Assembly (NCBI GenBank): GCA_000499405.2
Contig: HG738154.1
Span: forward strand, 1 to 55,866
From: Onchocerca volvulus
Lineage: Eukaryota; Nematoda; Chromadorea; Rhabditida; Onchocercidae
DNA: 55,866 bases
Direction of reading: 5' to 3'
Below, piece by piece: positions 35,001 through 47,687 of this stretch (position 1 is its first letter; each line of letters begins with the position of its first letter). Both the position numbers and the translations under genes were made by a program. The notes beneath the pieces were generated by a model that was given only the letters and a program-made list of their open reading frames with translations, was not told where the DNA came from and did not search any database.

Positions 35001-38000
35001 ACGTCCATTTGGTGTTTTCGGTGGCATCCACTCAACTTCGCAATACAAACCACTCTGAAGATTGAGAACACGTATTTCACCCAATGTTGGTGGTTCTGGA
35101 GCTAAAACAATAGAAAAGAATGTTATGAAAATTTAATTTTCGGAAATTTCAAATTTAAGCAATGTCTAATTGCCTTTTCTTCTTGTCTACCTTTTCTTAC
35201 GGCCAAGCTAAAAATCAAAATTAGGAGCTAAAGAACAAGTCTTATAATGGTAAAATCATAAATTTCTTTTGTTTTCTTCAAAAAATATAGGTAAATGTTA
35301 ATGATCATGAATATTAATGATTGGCTCTTTTTTAATCTATTAGTTGTAAAATTGTAATTATGCAGCAAAATTACCGCTTTCAGATGTCGTAAAATGTTCA
35401 GTTATTTTGAATGGTTCATTTTGACCATCGAAAACTGATATGAATAATGTATATGGCGTTGCCGGCAACAATTCACCAATGACCATGCCGGATTTTGCAT
35501 TGATATCTGACCACACCTCCACTCCATCTGTTCGCCGCATTAATCTGCAACAGCAATAAAAAAAAAAAAAAAAAATGAGACTTGTTTCAGCTCTAGCCGA
35601 CTCGATAAATTAATCTGGTTAATTCAAATTCCATTTGCTGGAAAAAAAAATATAATGTTTTTTCGGTTTCATTTGATTTAAGAATATTCTTGTTAAACTT
35701 CGATGTGCCACTTTGTCACCACCTTCCAAATCCAATGAAGTATCTGGACTGTAAAGAAGTAGAAAACTTTGTGTTAAGATTGCAAATTTATGCCTATGGC
35801 TTTGGACATTTTCTCCATATCATTGGTCTTGTTTGGCTTGGTGAGTACAGTGCCTTAAGAAAAATTACGAATTTGCCAAGTATTTCATCAATATTAGCAC
35901 GTACCTGCTTTATTATGGGTGGAGCTATATCAGTTATTATGAAGTAATATGGCTGAAGGAGGACTTTTGTCTAAATACATATTTGACCCTTATAAAAAAT
36001 TTGTTTATATCGAATTTTATGAAAGGCTCAACAGATGACACATGAAAAAAGATTTACTTGAAATCAATCTTCAGCATTGGTCCATCATCCTGAGCATCCC
36101 ACTGAATTTCCGCATGAGTTGCGTTCGTTTTTACTGTCACATTTTGGATAATTCGTGGTGCTAAAAAAATATGCAATGAAATTAACTATTGACTGCTTTC
36201 AATCAACAATGAACTTGCAAACACGCAATCATGCAAATGACGAAAAACACACATTAGGAGATAAAAAACAGTCAGAAACTTGCTAGCAACATTCTAACTA
36301 GTTCCAATATTCCAATCATAAATCCTGAATTTATTCAAAAAATGGCATATCAATGTTATACATACTTTGTATACATTTTAAACATAATATTTCTGATGAG
36401 AATCTAGCAGTGATAAATTCCAAAAAATATGCCCACTGGACGGATGACTTTTCTTCCAAGAGCTATCCAAAAACTATATTAAGTGAAATAAATGTTTAAA
36501 AAAAGTGTGAACCATCGTTTCATTACTTTTTAACTAACTGTTCAAATAAATTATCTCACCCATACTTGAGATCGCATGATTACAGAAAAATTCTGACGAA
36601 ATACAAGAATAACAAAGATCAAATGGATTAATGTACTCTTTTACGTTGCTAGGATTGTTCAGAAATCGATCGAAAATTTGAAAAGCATAATGAACAGAAA
36701 AAGACCTTAAATCATTAGCTTGTTATAAAAAGGACACAGTAAATTTCTACTTTTTTCTTCCATTGTAATTACTTCACATAATCTTTAAAGGAAATGCTAT
36801 TCCTCTTTAACTGTTTCTAAGTTATCATCTAAACAGAATCAAAGAGTACCTTTAAGAAAGGATATATTTGCATAAAAAAAGAACCCACTATTACAAGTTG
36901 TCGCAGAACGAGAAATTCTACAGAGCATACATTTTTCCACTGGAATTCACAAATCAACAGCATGCATCAGAAAAGTACACCAGCAAATCATGAAACAGTA
37001 TTACATGCTAAATTTCCTTCTAACTCACTTTTCTCCTTAATTTTCTTTGCTTTTCGTCGTTCAGCAAGCAGATCGAGGAATTTCAGTTTGGAATGTTCGC
37101 GAGTGGAAAGACTATTTTGATCTATGATACTGACAGATAATTTCCTTCGAACTACTTTCAGAATTTAACAAATTCCTCTTTAAGATATCATAGTAACAAA
37201 TACTTTTTTTCCAGAGTTCTGACATGAAACGGGAATTTTTCAAGACTTGAATAATCAAAATGAAAGTTTAGAAGAAAGAATTAGTTATTTTTATTAGAAG
37301 AAAAAAGACAAGTCGACTAAACTATTTTTTCCTTCTTTCATCTCCATCATAAACAATACATTTTCTAAAGTAAGAAAAATTTGACCATTCTTTTAGCACC
37401 GACTTAATCATATATCTCCATTTATTATACTCCAATTGAAAAAACTATAACATTTTTGGCGAAAAAAATTGGTGATATTAACAAACACTTTAAAAGGAAG
37501 ATTTATCAGTTATTAAGACAGTCATTATTTCTACTGTTACAGAATTATTTCCACATTCGAAGAAAAAAAAAGTTTTTTTAAAAGATTCTACCTCCTTCCA
37601 ATGTTCCCTCTCGTTGATGATAATTGTCATTTCAAATCTAGAGTAATTTTCAAAACTGTTCGAAAAGAAGTATCAGTATTAAATCCCAAAAGTAAAAATA
37701 AGAAAATTCTAAAAATACAGTTGAAGCTATGTATGGACACCTATTCCAATGGGCCTGATAGGATATGCCACCCAACAAATTTCAATTTTCATAAAAATGA
37801 TCGTTTTCAAAACATTAATTTTCTTTTTAATTTAATATCATTGCATAAATTCAAATTCGATACCAAAAATATCGTAAGTCAACAGATAAAAGAAAGATGA
37901 AATACCTTTAACGAAGAAATTGATTGTGTGATTGGTGTTGATTTCGTGTTTACCGGTTGTTTTCACATGACAAAGATATGTCCCGCTATCACTATACTGC

Positions 38001-41000
38001 GCATTCTTAATTTCCAGCGACCAGCAACGTGGTGGTTCAATGCCGTCAGTGAAAATTTCATCATACGGTGTATTGGTTGGCTCACGTATGATTGATGAAT
38101 TCTGTATAAAGTCCACCTAAAAATCCAATTCTTCCCTTCTCTCTCATTTGGCGACAACAAAATCAAAGACCGCTAGATTGATCATCAATTTTCGTAAATA
38201 ACATTTCCCATTCAGTACTATTTATTTGCAATATCCATTTGACTAATAAGGAAATTCAAAGAGATCGCCACCTAAAGAAGACTAAACTTCAGATAAACAG
38301 TCCAAGAGAATTCAGGGAAAATAACTGAGCTGTAATTATTTGGATCAAAAGAGATAGTTACCGAAAATTCCGCATAAAAATATAACTGAAATCATCTATT
38401 ACTTGCTTTTTACGCTACAATGACAATGTTAAGATTTCAAACATATCGCGGCTAAAAATATCACATCTTTAAAGTTAACGACAGAAAAAAACATTGAGAA
38501 CAAACTCCATCGTCATCAACAAATGATCTCGGATCCATATTGATGCAACAAAATAAACTGGCATCTGCACCTTGATAGACAGAATCTGACGGAAGCGCCC
38601 GTCCCTGTACCATTAGTTCTCCTGTAAACAACTTTTTTTTTCCGAAATTTATGATAAGTAAGTACCAAATGTAAGTAGCAAGATAGCAAATGGCTTCATT
38701 TTTATGGAAGATATGTTTTAGAAAATATGGGAATTGGATGAACTATATTCTTAATGACAAAAAACGAAAAACAGTTTGAACTAAGCGACAACTTCGCGAC
38801 CCTATTTTTCATTCTCAGTAATTCCTGCTACTTCACGAACTTTTTCTTATCCTCTCCATTTTCTTTAGCTATTAATTCATAGAGAGAAAAAAAAAAAAAA
38901 TACTTCGATCACATTTGAAGGGAAGCAGTTCGATAGCTCCTTCCATTCTCCAAGGATCAAACATTGGAGGACAAATACAAATTCCCTACAATGCAGTAAT
39001 GATGCAGATTACGAAGAGCAATATAAATAAGATCAATCTCCACATATAATCAACGTAAACGTCAATTGGCAAAAATATGTTCCTTACAATCCCGAAAAAT
39101 CAATAATTACAGATGCAATGAACGATGGATAAAGTACAAATTAATCATAACAAAATGTGGATGCAATGAATGTTTTCCTTCTAACTTCATTTTAATAATT
39201 TTCCTTAATGTTTTCTAAGAAATACATCGCTGATTCATATCAAGATTGAAAAAAGTTAGTAGTGTTTAATACCTACATTCACTTTTGAGCACAATCTGTC
39301 TCATAATTCATCATGGGATTCATCAATGCATAGAAATGTCTCCTTTTCAAGTTAATAATATTCATTGAATAAAATTAAATGTTACTACTTGATTTTCTAA
39401 CTCGTAATTCAGAATCATTTGGCTTTGATCATTTCATTAAAAATGAAAAACATTGCAACTGTCAAAAATCTATTCATAATTAATTAATAATATTGGAATT
39501 ATAAATATATGAGATGCGGCTTGGAACTTTTAAGAAAGAATAATTATGCAGTGAAGGTTATAAGACTATTGATCAAATAATAAATAAGACTAATCATCAT
39601 AGTCTGAGAATTTCCATTGACGATTAAAAGATATATCTTTCAATAAAAGATAACTGAATGATTATTATTAATTTAAAATAAAAATAATGAATTTAAGACA
39701 GAAAATCATTTCAAACAATTTCAAAAACAGTAAAGATAGATGACAGAAGAAAGTAAATGATAAATACAATTCTTATAAAAAAAGTTGGGGTTTGTTTTTC
39801 TGGAATGTAAAACCCAGTCTTCTAAACAACTGATTAACCATTAAAACTCAAGATCAATTTTTTTGTTAGAACAGTAAATTGGACAATATTATGATTCCAA
39901 ACAGTCAATATTAGAAGCTCGATTTCGACTTAAAATTTCAAAATACACTGAACTGGTGAAAATATTTCTTAGATGAGTGAAAGGAAATATTAAAAATGTT
40001 ACAAAATGCATTGCAAAAAACGAGAATTCACTCAGAAAAAGTGGATAAAAGGTTTTTTTTTCTTCATAGTTTCGTAAGAATTTCCACGTCTCAAATCATG
40101 ATTATTTAAATTATTGAGAAAGACTACATACTGGTTAGTTATTATTCGCTATGTAAATAGTTCATCCATAATAATTAGATAAGTTATAATTAAATACTGA
40201 AAATCTCCAGGCTTATTAGCAGTAACTTACACTGCTTGTGAAAAGATTTCCTTTCAATATTATTTAGTAGGGCATTTTTTTCCACAATAAATATTAAAAG
40301 ATACGTCAATATCTCAACATCTCATGTATAGGTCAAATTAAGTGACAAAAACATAAAATCCAAAAAAAAAAAGAAAACAGTAATTCTAGAATGAAAATGC
40401 AACAAACCATATAACAAGCAGGTTCTGGTAGTAGATACTTATCTCTATAATCATCACTCATCGACATGCAGTAATCATCATGTTTACCAGCACGGCATGA
40501 CACCGGAATTGCTGCAATACAGTAAGCTGAACCAATATTTATTTTAAAAATGCAAATTCTACACATAAAACATTATTGGCTATTATAGACTACAGGTATG
40601 GACAACTTCTCAAAAACTTTTACAAGAGACCCTGTTAAATGTTCCATCATTTCATCGGTATGATAGGGTGTAGAAGTAATACGGAAACGCTCAGTTCTTC
40701 ATGTAAAAATGGTAGGATAATATGGAAGAAACCTCAATTGAGAACACATTACATGTATTGGTCAGTTCAACATCTGGATCAAAAAAAACATTTGGTAACA
40801 ATTAGACTAGGCAGAACTAAGCAATCTTTTTCGCAGATTGCGACATTTTATAAAGATTTAAAAAGAACTCACAAGCTGGACAACTCGCTGGACAAAGGCA
40901 AGATTTGTAACCATTTACATCAGCGACGCATTTACCGCCGTATGCACAATCGTTGATTGAGTCTTCACATTCTGGTATCTCTAAAACATTCTTCTGACAT

Positions 41001-41605
41001 GGTTATTAAGTTTCAATAGACTTTCTATAAAAAAACGAAAACAATCTTATTTTATGATAGAATCCCGGATGACATAAAGTGGGACAGATTAAAAAACATA
41101 AGATAAAATAAAAACTCACTTAATTCACTGGGTGTTTTCGGCTGTGATTTAAGAGGTACTGCACTAATATTTTCTGAATACCACATCTTTTTATCAACCA
41201 CATTATCATTCTTACTTTTGTTTGCTATATTTCTTTGTACACGAAGTTGCTGCAGAAATTCGTATATTTAAATCAATTTTAATTCCACAAAAATATTCAT
41301 ACCTTATTTATAAAATCTCTAATATTCAATTTTATCATTCAGGTTTATCATTCATCTCTAATATCTAATTTTATCATTCACTAATACAATTTGATTCTCT
41401 ATTTATCATTCAGGTTAGTAAAAATTATTTCGTTGGTCTTGTCTTTCTTCACATTTCCAAACTGTTTTCCTGAAATAAAAATTCAAGGAAAAGAGATGAA
41501 TAGGAACGGTTATACCTCTGTAGCCCTAAGCAGTAGGAATATCAGAGTGGACCACCAAAGCCACTGTGCTGTCCTTTCAGCCAATGTTGGCTTCCAACAG
41601 ATCAT
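26063..41605 (-). CDS. clr-1: Receptor protein tyrosine phosphatase, CLR-1 type, 31 exons
   Basis: Transmembrane phosphatase that in C. elegans counteracts FGF-receptor signalling. Exons, minus 5' to 3': 41516-41605, 41120-41249, 40873-40980, 40408-40511, 38904-38985, 38506-38621, 37906-38116, 36058-36160, 35375-35544, 34986-35101, 34715-34885, 34325-34521, 33950-34082, 33405-33520, 33151-33297, 32782-32957, 32288-32387, 31836-31983, 31429-31593, 30793-30927, 30215-30453, 29870-30015, 29512-29653, 29089-29224, 28551-28799, 28096-28269, 27762-27902, 27512-27637, 26965-27122, 26443-26578, 26063-26137. All phases agree: 4440 nt, 1479 aa. Order: signal peptide ([10 protein letters not shown]), EGF-like/Cys-rich region (exons 3-5), Ig domain (exons 6-7), FN3-type domains (exons 8-16), basic KRKRRR near residue 664, membrane span about 728-752, D1 with KNRY and [10 protein letters not shown] (Cys about 1081), D2 with [11 protein letters not shown]1 has W-N-D for WPD and an insertion of about 86 residues. 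The D2 signature lacks the catalytic Cys. Orthology rests on domain order; LAR-type receptors have more Ig/FN3 units. Confidence 0.88.
29368..29392. repeat. Perfect 12-bp-arm palindrome in a clr-1 intron
   Basis: ATAAAGACAAGA is followed, one base away, by its exact inverted copy, next to an A-rich tract. It sits in the intron that splits the D1 catalytic signature (between 29225 and 29511). No known site is recognised. Confidence 0.6.
41311..41415. repeat. Short tandem/interspersed repeat in clr-1 intron 1
   Basis: The words TCTCTAATAT and TTTATCATTCA recur, giving two to three imperfect units of about 40 bp in the small first intron of the phosphatase gene. The repeat lies between the signal-peptide exon and exon 2. 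Confidence 0.6.
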
Positions 41606-44600
41606 TATTGCGAACAGTTATCTGCTATAGTATAATAGATCACCGAGCCGGTCTCTCGAGCTATCCGATGATAATCATTTCTTATCACAACAGCACACAT
41701 CGCCAACCAGAAAATACTGGTCCTTCCGAACAACTACTTCTTCCAAAATATTACAAAGCTTATCTGAAATAAGTAAAAGAATTTTCATCACAGATTATGT
41801 TCATTAACATTATCACAATTGCAATTATGTCGTAGTAAGACAAAAATCAATTTGGAACTCTTTTTTGTCTGGATCTGATAATGAAGAATTCCAATCACAT
41901 TCTGCAACCTATAAACAATTATTTATTATTCAAATCAGAAGTTACAATTACGTTAAGATCGATATTATGATAACATGTGATAAAAACATCTTTGACACAA
42001 GATTTAAACATTAATGCCATTCAATGGAATTGTGTAATTAAAGATTAACAAAAAAAGAAATATTTGCAAATTGTTTAGCATTTTTTATTCTTTTTGATTC
42101 TACAAATAATACTAATTTGGTAAAATAAGATAGCTGCTAGCACTGCATTAATTAGCAGATGTTAATAATAAAATGACTGATTTCCCTCACTGATAATTTT
42201 CAGATCTAAATAAATTATATAGGGCATGAGATAAATCATAACAATTCTGAGTTAATGAGTAACTCAGCTATACATAAGCAACGAGTATTACTTTCAACTT
42301 TTCATGACTGATTTGTACGGGTAATTTCAACCAAACTTTTCGCTTTCATCCAATTTACAGTAATTAATGAAACAATTTCATGGGAATGAAACAATGAATG
42401 AATGGGCTGTTTAGAAACAACAAAACTTTCATACAATAATTATTTATATGATGACAGTAAATAACGTGATAAAAGCATAAATATGAACGAACATACGTGA
42501 GCCCACAAAGTTCATGTTCTATCGATGTGGAATTCATTAAGAAAGAAGGAGAAATGGAAGGAAAAATGAATCTTTGTCAAGAGAAGATTCATCGCAAAGT
42601 ATCCATCCACTTACAAGGAGCCACACATAATTTCCATTCTGAAATAACAACAAAATTCAAAAAAAGAAAAAATCCATCAAAATAAAAAAGTCATAAATAT
42701 AAACCCACATTGCATTCCTTTCGTACTAACACCGTCAAAAACTAAAAATACACAAGATAAACCGCTCTGTCTCACGACGAACTAAACTAATATCAAGTCA
42801 ATTTTTTATACAAGAAGAACAGTCTCAAAACAAAAAACCTCTCTCCATTATTAAAAAAAATATACAACATCGATGTAGCGCAGCACACTAATATAAAAAC
42901 CTATTTATATGTCTACAACCCTGTTAACTCCGGAGTAATTTTTAAAAATAAAAATAGTATAAAATTTTCTTAAAAGCCATCACCAAGAAAAAATTAAAAA
43001 CAAAAACTTCAGAATTCAAACAAAATTTCCGAAGACTTATCTTTGTAATACCTTAACTAATAATTTTTAATCATAAAAATAATTCAAATAAAAAATAAGC
43101 AAAAAAGCTGTTAAAAACTTCATTCATACTTGAAACCATTAAAAAAACAAATCACTTGCACTACTTTTATGCCATCACGCTTTCCATTCTATCAGTCCAT
43201 CTGTCCACTTAATCGGTCATCTATAGCGCTAACCGACCATCGACCACATATGACTCATAGCACATGGACAGAATGAGAAGCTAGAAACTGGGAGAAAAAA
43301 AGAATAAAGTCTAAATCAGGTGGAAAAAGAGAGCCTATAATAACAGAAACATTTTCATGGAAATCATTAGAGTCAGAGGACAGTGAGAGGAAAATGAAGA
43401 AAGGTCATAAATGAATATAGCAATTATAGGCTCAGGCTTAGTCAAGAAACCACAAAATGAATAAAGCAATTATTACAGGCTCTCTTTTAGGAACAGAAGT
43501 TGATAGAAAATATAGCAATTATAGGCCCTTTGAGAAGACTATATTATTATATGATACTCTCTCCCCAAGAGATGAAACTATTAAAGTTCTCTTCCCTTTG
43601 TAACCATTGCAAAATCAAATTTATCTTATCGTATGATTCATCCTTATAGCTTCATCCATTCACTGTCATTATAAATTATTAATCAGTTAAGATTTTAACC
43701 ATTTCAACTAGAATTCTTCATCAGTTATCCTCTTCTATGTTAACTTATCCGACTGAATACATCCATGACTCATCCAGCTAAATATGCGATTAGCCTGAGT
43801 CCAGTCATGATAAGATAAAGGGTTTGCTTCATCGTTATCACTCCCTACAGATAACAACGACCATCGTAGTCTCTAGGGATGTGGATGATCCTCACAAGCA
43901 TAATTTGATGAAACAACGATGACTTCTGCTCCATGAGAACATCTGCATCGAATCCTGTGAAGCATTTCTCCGTCATTTCACTCCAACAGACATCTCTTCT
44001 TTCTCCTCCTTCCCCTTCTATCTCTTCATTTTCTTCGCTCTTTCCACTCCTCCGCCCGTCGCTCTCCACTATTATTCTTCCGTTTAAATTTAACATACTT
44101 TTCAATCAACCATTCAACAACTTTCAATTTCTGGCAAAATGAACAGTCCTAGCGTGTGCAGAAAGCTTTCTTAATTTTACACCTCTCAATCGTCCATCTT
44201 TCATAGTTATTAAATTTTCCGATTTCTCGAGAAATTACTTTCCAATAAATATTTTCCCAACACTTAGTTTAAATTATTTATTCAAAATAAACAAACGAAA
44301 ATCTTACAACTGCATGTATTCTTATTCTGTAAAATACTGGATGACGTTTGAAATAATGAGAAACTGATTGGAAAGAAAAAAGAGAGCATTGATGTGTATT
44401 GAAAGCAATTTGGAAATGAAATGAAACAGAGAGATCTGTATTGAAGCCAAGGTATCTGTCTATCTTCTAGATGAGAAAGGAGCCTATGAATGCAGTGATG
44501 GACAACGAGCCAAGAGCAAAACTTGCAGGAAGCAAATAAATGAACATTTCGACATTTCACCAAAGATGAATTCATAAATTACATAGCTATTTCATCCCTC

Positions 44601-45420
44601 TCTCTTGCAAGCTCTTAAGAAACGGAAAACTTTACAACGAATCTCTCCCTCCTACATCACACACTCTTTTGCTTCCTCTCGTTCTTCTCGTGACAGCTCC
44701 ATGAAAACAACAAACTTGTATATCGTCAGCATCCGTCCAACAGTATGACATACCAACCAACTTGCACCCCGCACATCACGCTCTCTCATTAACGGATCCT
44801 TCCGAGAATTGCATGTAAACAAGAAAGGAAGAGAAAATTCATTCCAATGACAAACTCAAATAAATCGGTGAGAACTTTTTTGAAACGAAAGAAACATTCA
44901 CATAATGATTACATTGTGCTCCATTTTATATTGATAACAGTGCTTTTTAATCGTGGAAATGCTTAACCAATCTTCAACTGATCATTCAATTTCATTGTAC
45001 CTAGTATGAATCGATCATCATAAATAATGTAAGGATGGGAAAATAGGAAATCAATTCAGATTTTTTTCTTTCTGAAAAATTCCAAACCAAAATTGATCGG
45101 ATATTTGTTTATTCAAAGAAAGATAGCAAGCAATCGATACTGCAATAATCCTACCATTTCTATAGTTTTTGCTGTAAATATATTAATTAATCTCAAAATT
45201 GGTAGAATTTTGATAATCATTCCTCTGATAAGCATATCGAAAAAATTATGATAAATAATTGGGAGAAAGGCGTGAGTGGACATTCAAACGAATGGGCGGG
45301 GGTCAAAGCGGGGTTAGATATGGCTAGGAAGAGTTTTGCTGTCGTTGCACCATTTGATTTCAATACTAATCTAACATAACGAACGGAAAGTTTCCCTCGA
45401 AACAGGTCACGCACATGACG

Positions 45421-45500
45421 TACACACACACACACACACATACATACATACAAATACATGTAAATGACACAAATACACACACACACACATACATATACAC
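45421..45500. repeat. CA/CATA microsatellite
   Basis: Two runs of (CA)n, one at each end, with CATA units and a short interruption between. Minus-strand open frames over it are (TG)n translations and are not genes. Confidence 0.9.
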
Positions 45501-45701
45501 GAACTCCACAGTCTTTAGGGAGGAGTGAATGGAAAGAGTCGAATAGTCGTTCGTTTGAATGGCAGCCGTGAATGCAACGGTACGATGGAATTTTTCTTTG
45601 CCAAAAGATGGAATGAATAATAATGTTATTGACGTCGTCGATGAGCTGTTTTCCGGAAGCTGACGTTACTCTTCTCTTTCCAACTTCAATTCCAAACAAA
45701 T

Positions 45702-45778
45702 ATGATAACCACAATGATAACAATAATGATGATAATGATACATAGAATGATAAAGATGATGATGATAATGATGACAGT
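45702..45778. repeat. Imperfect GAT/AAT trinucleotide repeat
   Basis: Tandem GATAATGAT-type units, about 75 bp, like those near 22.3 kb. The minus-strand frame reading HHYHHH-like peptide is a shadow of this repeat. Confidence 0.8.
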
Positions 45779-46195
45779 TATTGTTATTGTTATAAAATAG
45801 CAAAGGTATGTATGTATGTGACAGTCCTGCGTACACTATTGCTGATAACGATGCAATGTCTCGAGAGATCGTACGACACCCTTGCAACTCTCTTCTCTTC
45901 TCTCTTTGTCTTTGTCACCTTCACATTACTTTTGTCCTTGTCTATTTCATACATTAAATATTGCCAAGTGTGATTAATTGATAGAACTAATTAGTGCTAT
46001 ATTGAAAATTTCGGTTAAAATTAAGGTAAGTTCACTTCATATTTGCCAGATATGTATATATAATGCACTGAGTAGACATATGCCAAGCTTGATTTAAGTT
46101 AAAATATGGGTGAAGACGATGAAAAACGTGAGGAGAAGAGCCGGTTTCTCGTCACTTCAATTTACAACCATCAAGAAATGAAGTGACAATAGTAT

Positions 46196-46214
46196 ATGTG
46201 TGTGTGTGTGTATA
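46196..46214. repeat. TG microsatellite
   Basis: About eight TG units within ATATGTG...GTATAC context. Confidence 0.85.
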
Positions 46215-47128
46215 CATGTGATTGATATAATATACACATGTAGTAATAATAAAAGTATACTTTCACTGACAATAATTAAAATCAAAAAGCAATACTGCCT
46301 GTTGTTCTCACTTTAGATTACTTGGAAGAAATGAGACATAGAAATGTCTGGGAAGAAAGGTGATGATGATTTGCGTGAGTGCGATGGACGGAAAGTAAAG
46401 ATTTGGAATTTCATTGCGACCGCATAAAACTTTATGTTATGGAATGACGCATGATGACATATGTATATTGACTCCATCAGATATCTTCATTCACGCTTGC
46501 AACAGAAGGGACTTATGATAGCTGAAGATATGACAGAAATTTTACTGAACAGAAGTAATAAAGAGGATATAAATGAATCATAGTAGCCTTTATCGAGTAA
46601 TGCGTGGATGATAGAAATCCCGGCGGTGAAAATATCGGATAACAGGTAATGGAGGCGTCAATAATCGAAGTAAGATTCATCATTTTTTCATTACTTTTGT
46701 GGATTATGCTCAAGATTATTTACAATAAGTATTGCATGGCTTCAACTATCGAAGAAAATGTTGCAATAAAAACAGCCAAAACTTTCCAGAATCACCAGAA
46801 CTCATCCATTTTACAATATATTGGATTTAAGTGGTCATAAGCACAAGTCTGCATCAGCTTTTTGGAATAAGTTGTTAAGTACTTTATTTGATGATTAAAA
46901 TATTAATCTAATTTTAGTTAGCCAATATATCATATGTTCTCTTTTTCTTTCCCTCTTTTCTAAAGATTCAATAAACATATTCAGTTATATTTTAATCTAA
47001 ATCTCTCCAGTCGGCCTGGAATAATAGTAATTCTTCCACAAATCATAATTGATATATTACATAATGAATGCGAAAAACTGCAATCGAAAATGAAAATCAA
47101 ATAAATGAAATCATTATTTATCAACTCA

Positions 47129-47146
47129 TTCTACGATATCGTAGAA
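47129..47146. repeat. Perfect 18-bp palindrome
   Basis: TTCTACGATATCGTAGAA is its own inverse complement with no mismatch. It lies about 540 bp upstream of the Gly/Tyr-rich peptide gene and could be a dimeric factor site; no family is recognised. Confidence 0.6.
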
Positions 47147-47660
47147 TTTTGAAAGTGAGAAAAAAAAAAGAAAAACGATGAAGTTTTAAATATTCAATAA
47201 TAAATATGCACAATAAAAAAGTGAATAAAAAATCGTGACTTGTATTAGTTCCATTCAAAATTTTTTGTTAAAAAAATATAAAAAACGTCATTATGAGGCT
47301 ACGATGAAGAAATTCGTGAATCCATCGAATAATAATCATAATAGTAGTGGTGGTAATAAGAAGTAGTACTTAAGATATATATTGCTTGCAAGAGAATCAT
47401 AATAAACAATAATGAAAAGTAAGCATTACAAATGATACAATATATATTTTAGGTATTGAATTTGATAAACATCGTTATACTTCTATTTGCATAAAACTCA
47501 ATGTATACTTTACTTCAACAAAAAGATCATACAATGACAAGAAACTAGTAAGTTGTCCACAACATTGTATATATATACATGGATGGAAATTTTTCCAAAA
47601 ATAATCCAAACATTTCACAATGTATCATCACTTCTTGCTAACTGGAGATAAAATCGAACA

Positions 47661-47673
47661 AGATTCGTTTCAG
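47661..47673 (+). promoter_or_regulatory. Candidate trans-splice acceptor for the Gly/Tyr peptide gene
   Basis: AGATTCGTTTCAG ends 14 bases before the first ATG (47688). A TATATATA stretch lies about 90 bp upstream at 47568-47577. A single short leader and a good acceptor suggest SL addition. Confidence 0.45.
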
Positions 47674-47687
47674 TCCAGCGATTGATC

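Larger units (their letters stand above)
41606..47666. other. Intergenic region upstream of clr-1 and of the Gly/Tyr peptide gene
   Basis: No supported coding exon. A short ATG frame preceded by TTTCAG and followed by a strong GTAAGT (minus strand, about 42620-42655) was noticed but leads nowhere convincing. Three similar blocks containing GCAATTATA and GGC lie at about 43414-43515. The part at 43.8-45.9 kb is less AT-rich and holds CA and GAT microsatellites. Promoter elements of clr-1 should lie in its right-of-41605 flank; none could be named. Confidence 0.5.

Noticed and set aside
42620..42655. Minus-strand ATG exon with TTTCAG before and GTAAGT after, as the clr-1 start
   Set aside because: The signal-peptide exon at 41516-41605 joins exon 2 in phase and explains the N-terminus better.
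43845..44142. Opposed open frames at 43.8-44.1 kb
   Set aside because: Ser/Pro-rich and Glu/Gly-rich mirror translations of the same purine/pyrimidine-biased DNA; no support for either.
45217..45723. Longest minus-strand open frame in the clr-1 upstream region (168 codons)
   Set aside because: It runs through the CA microsatellite and reads as alternating Val/Cys; no family match and a low-complexity core.
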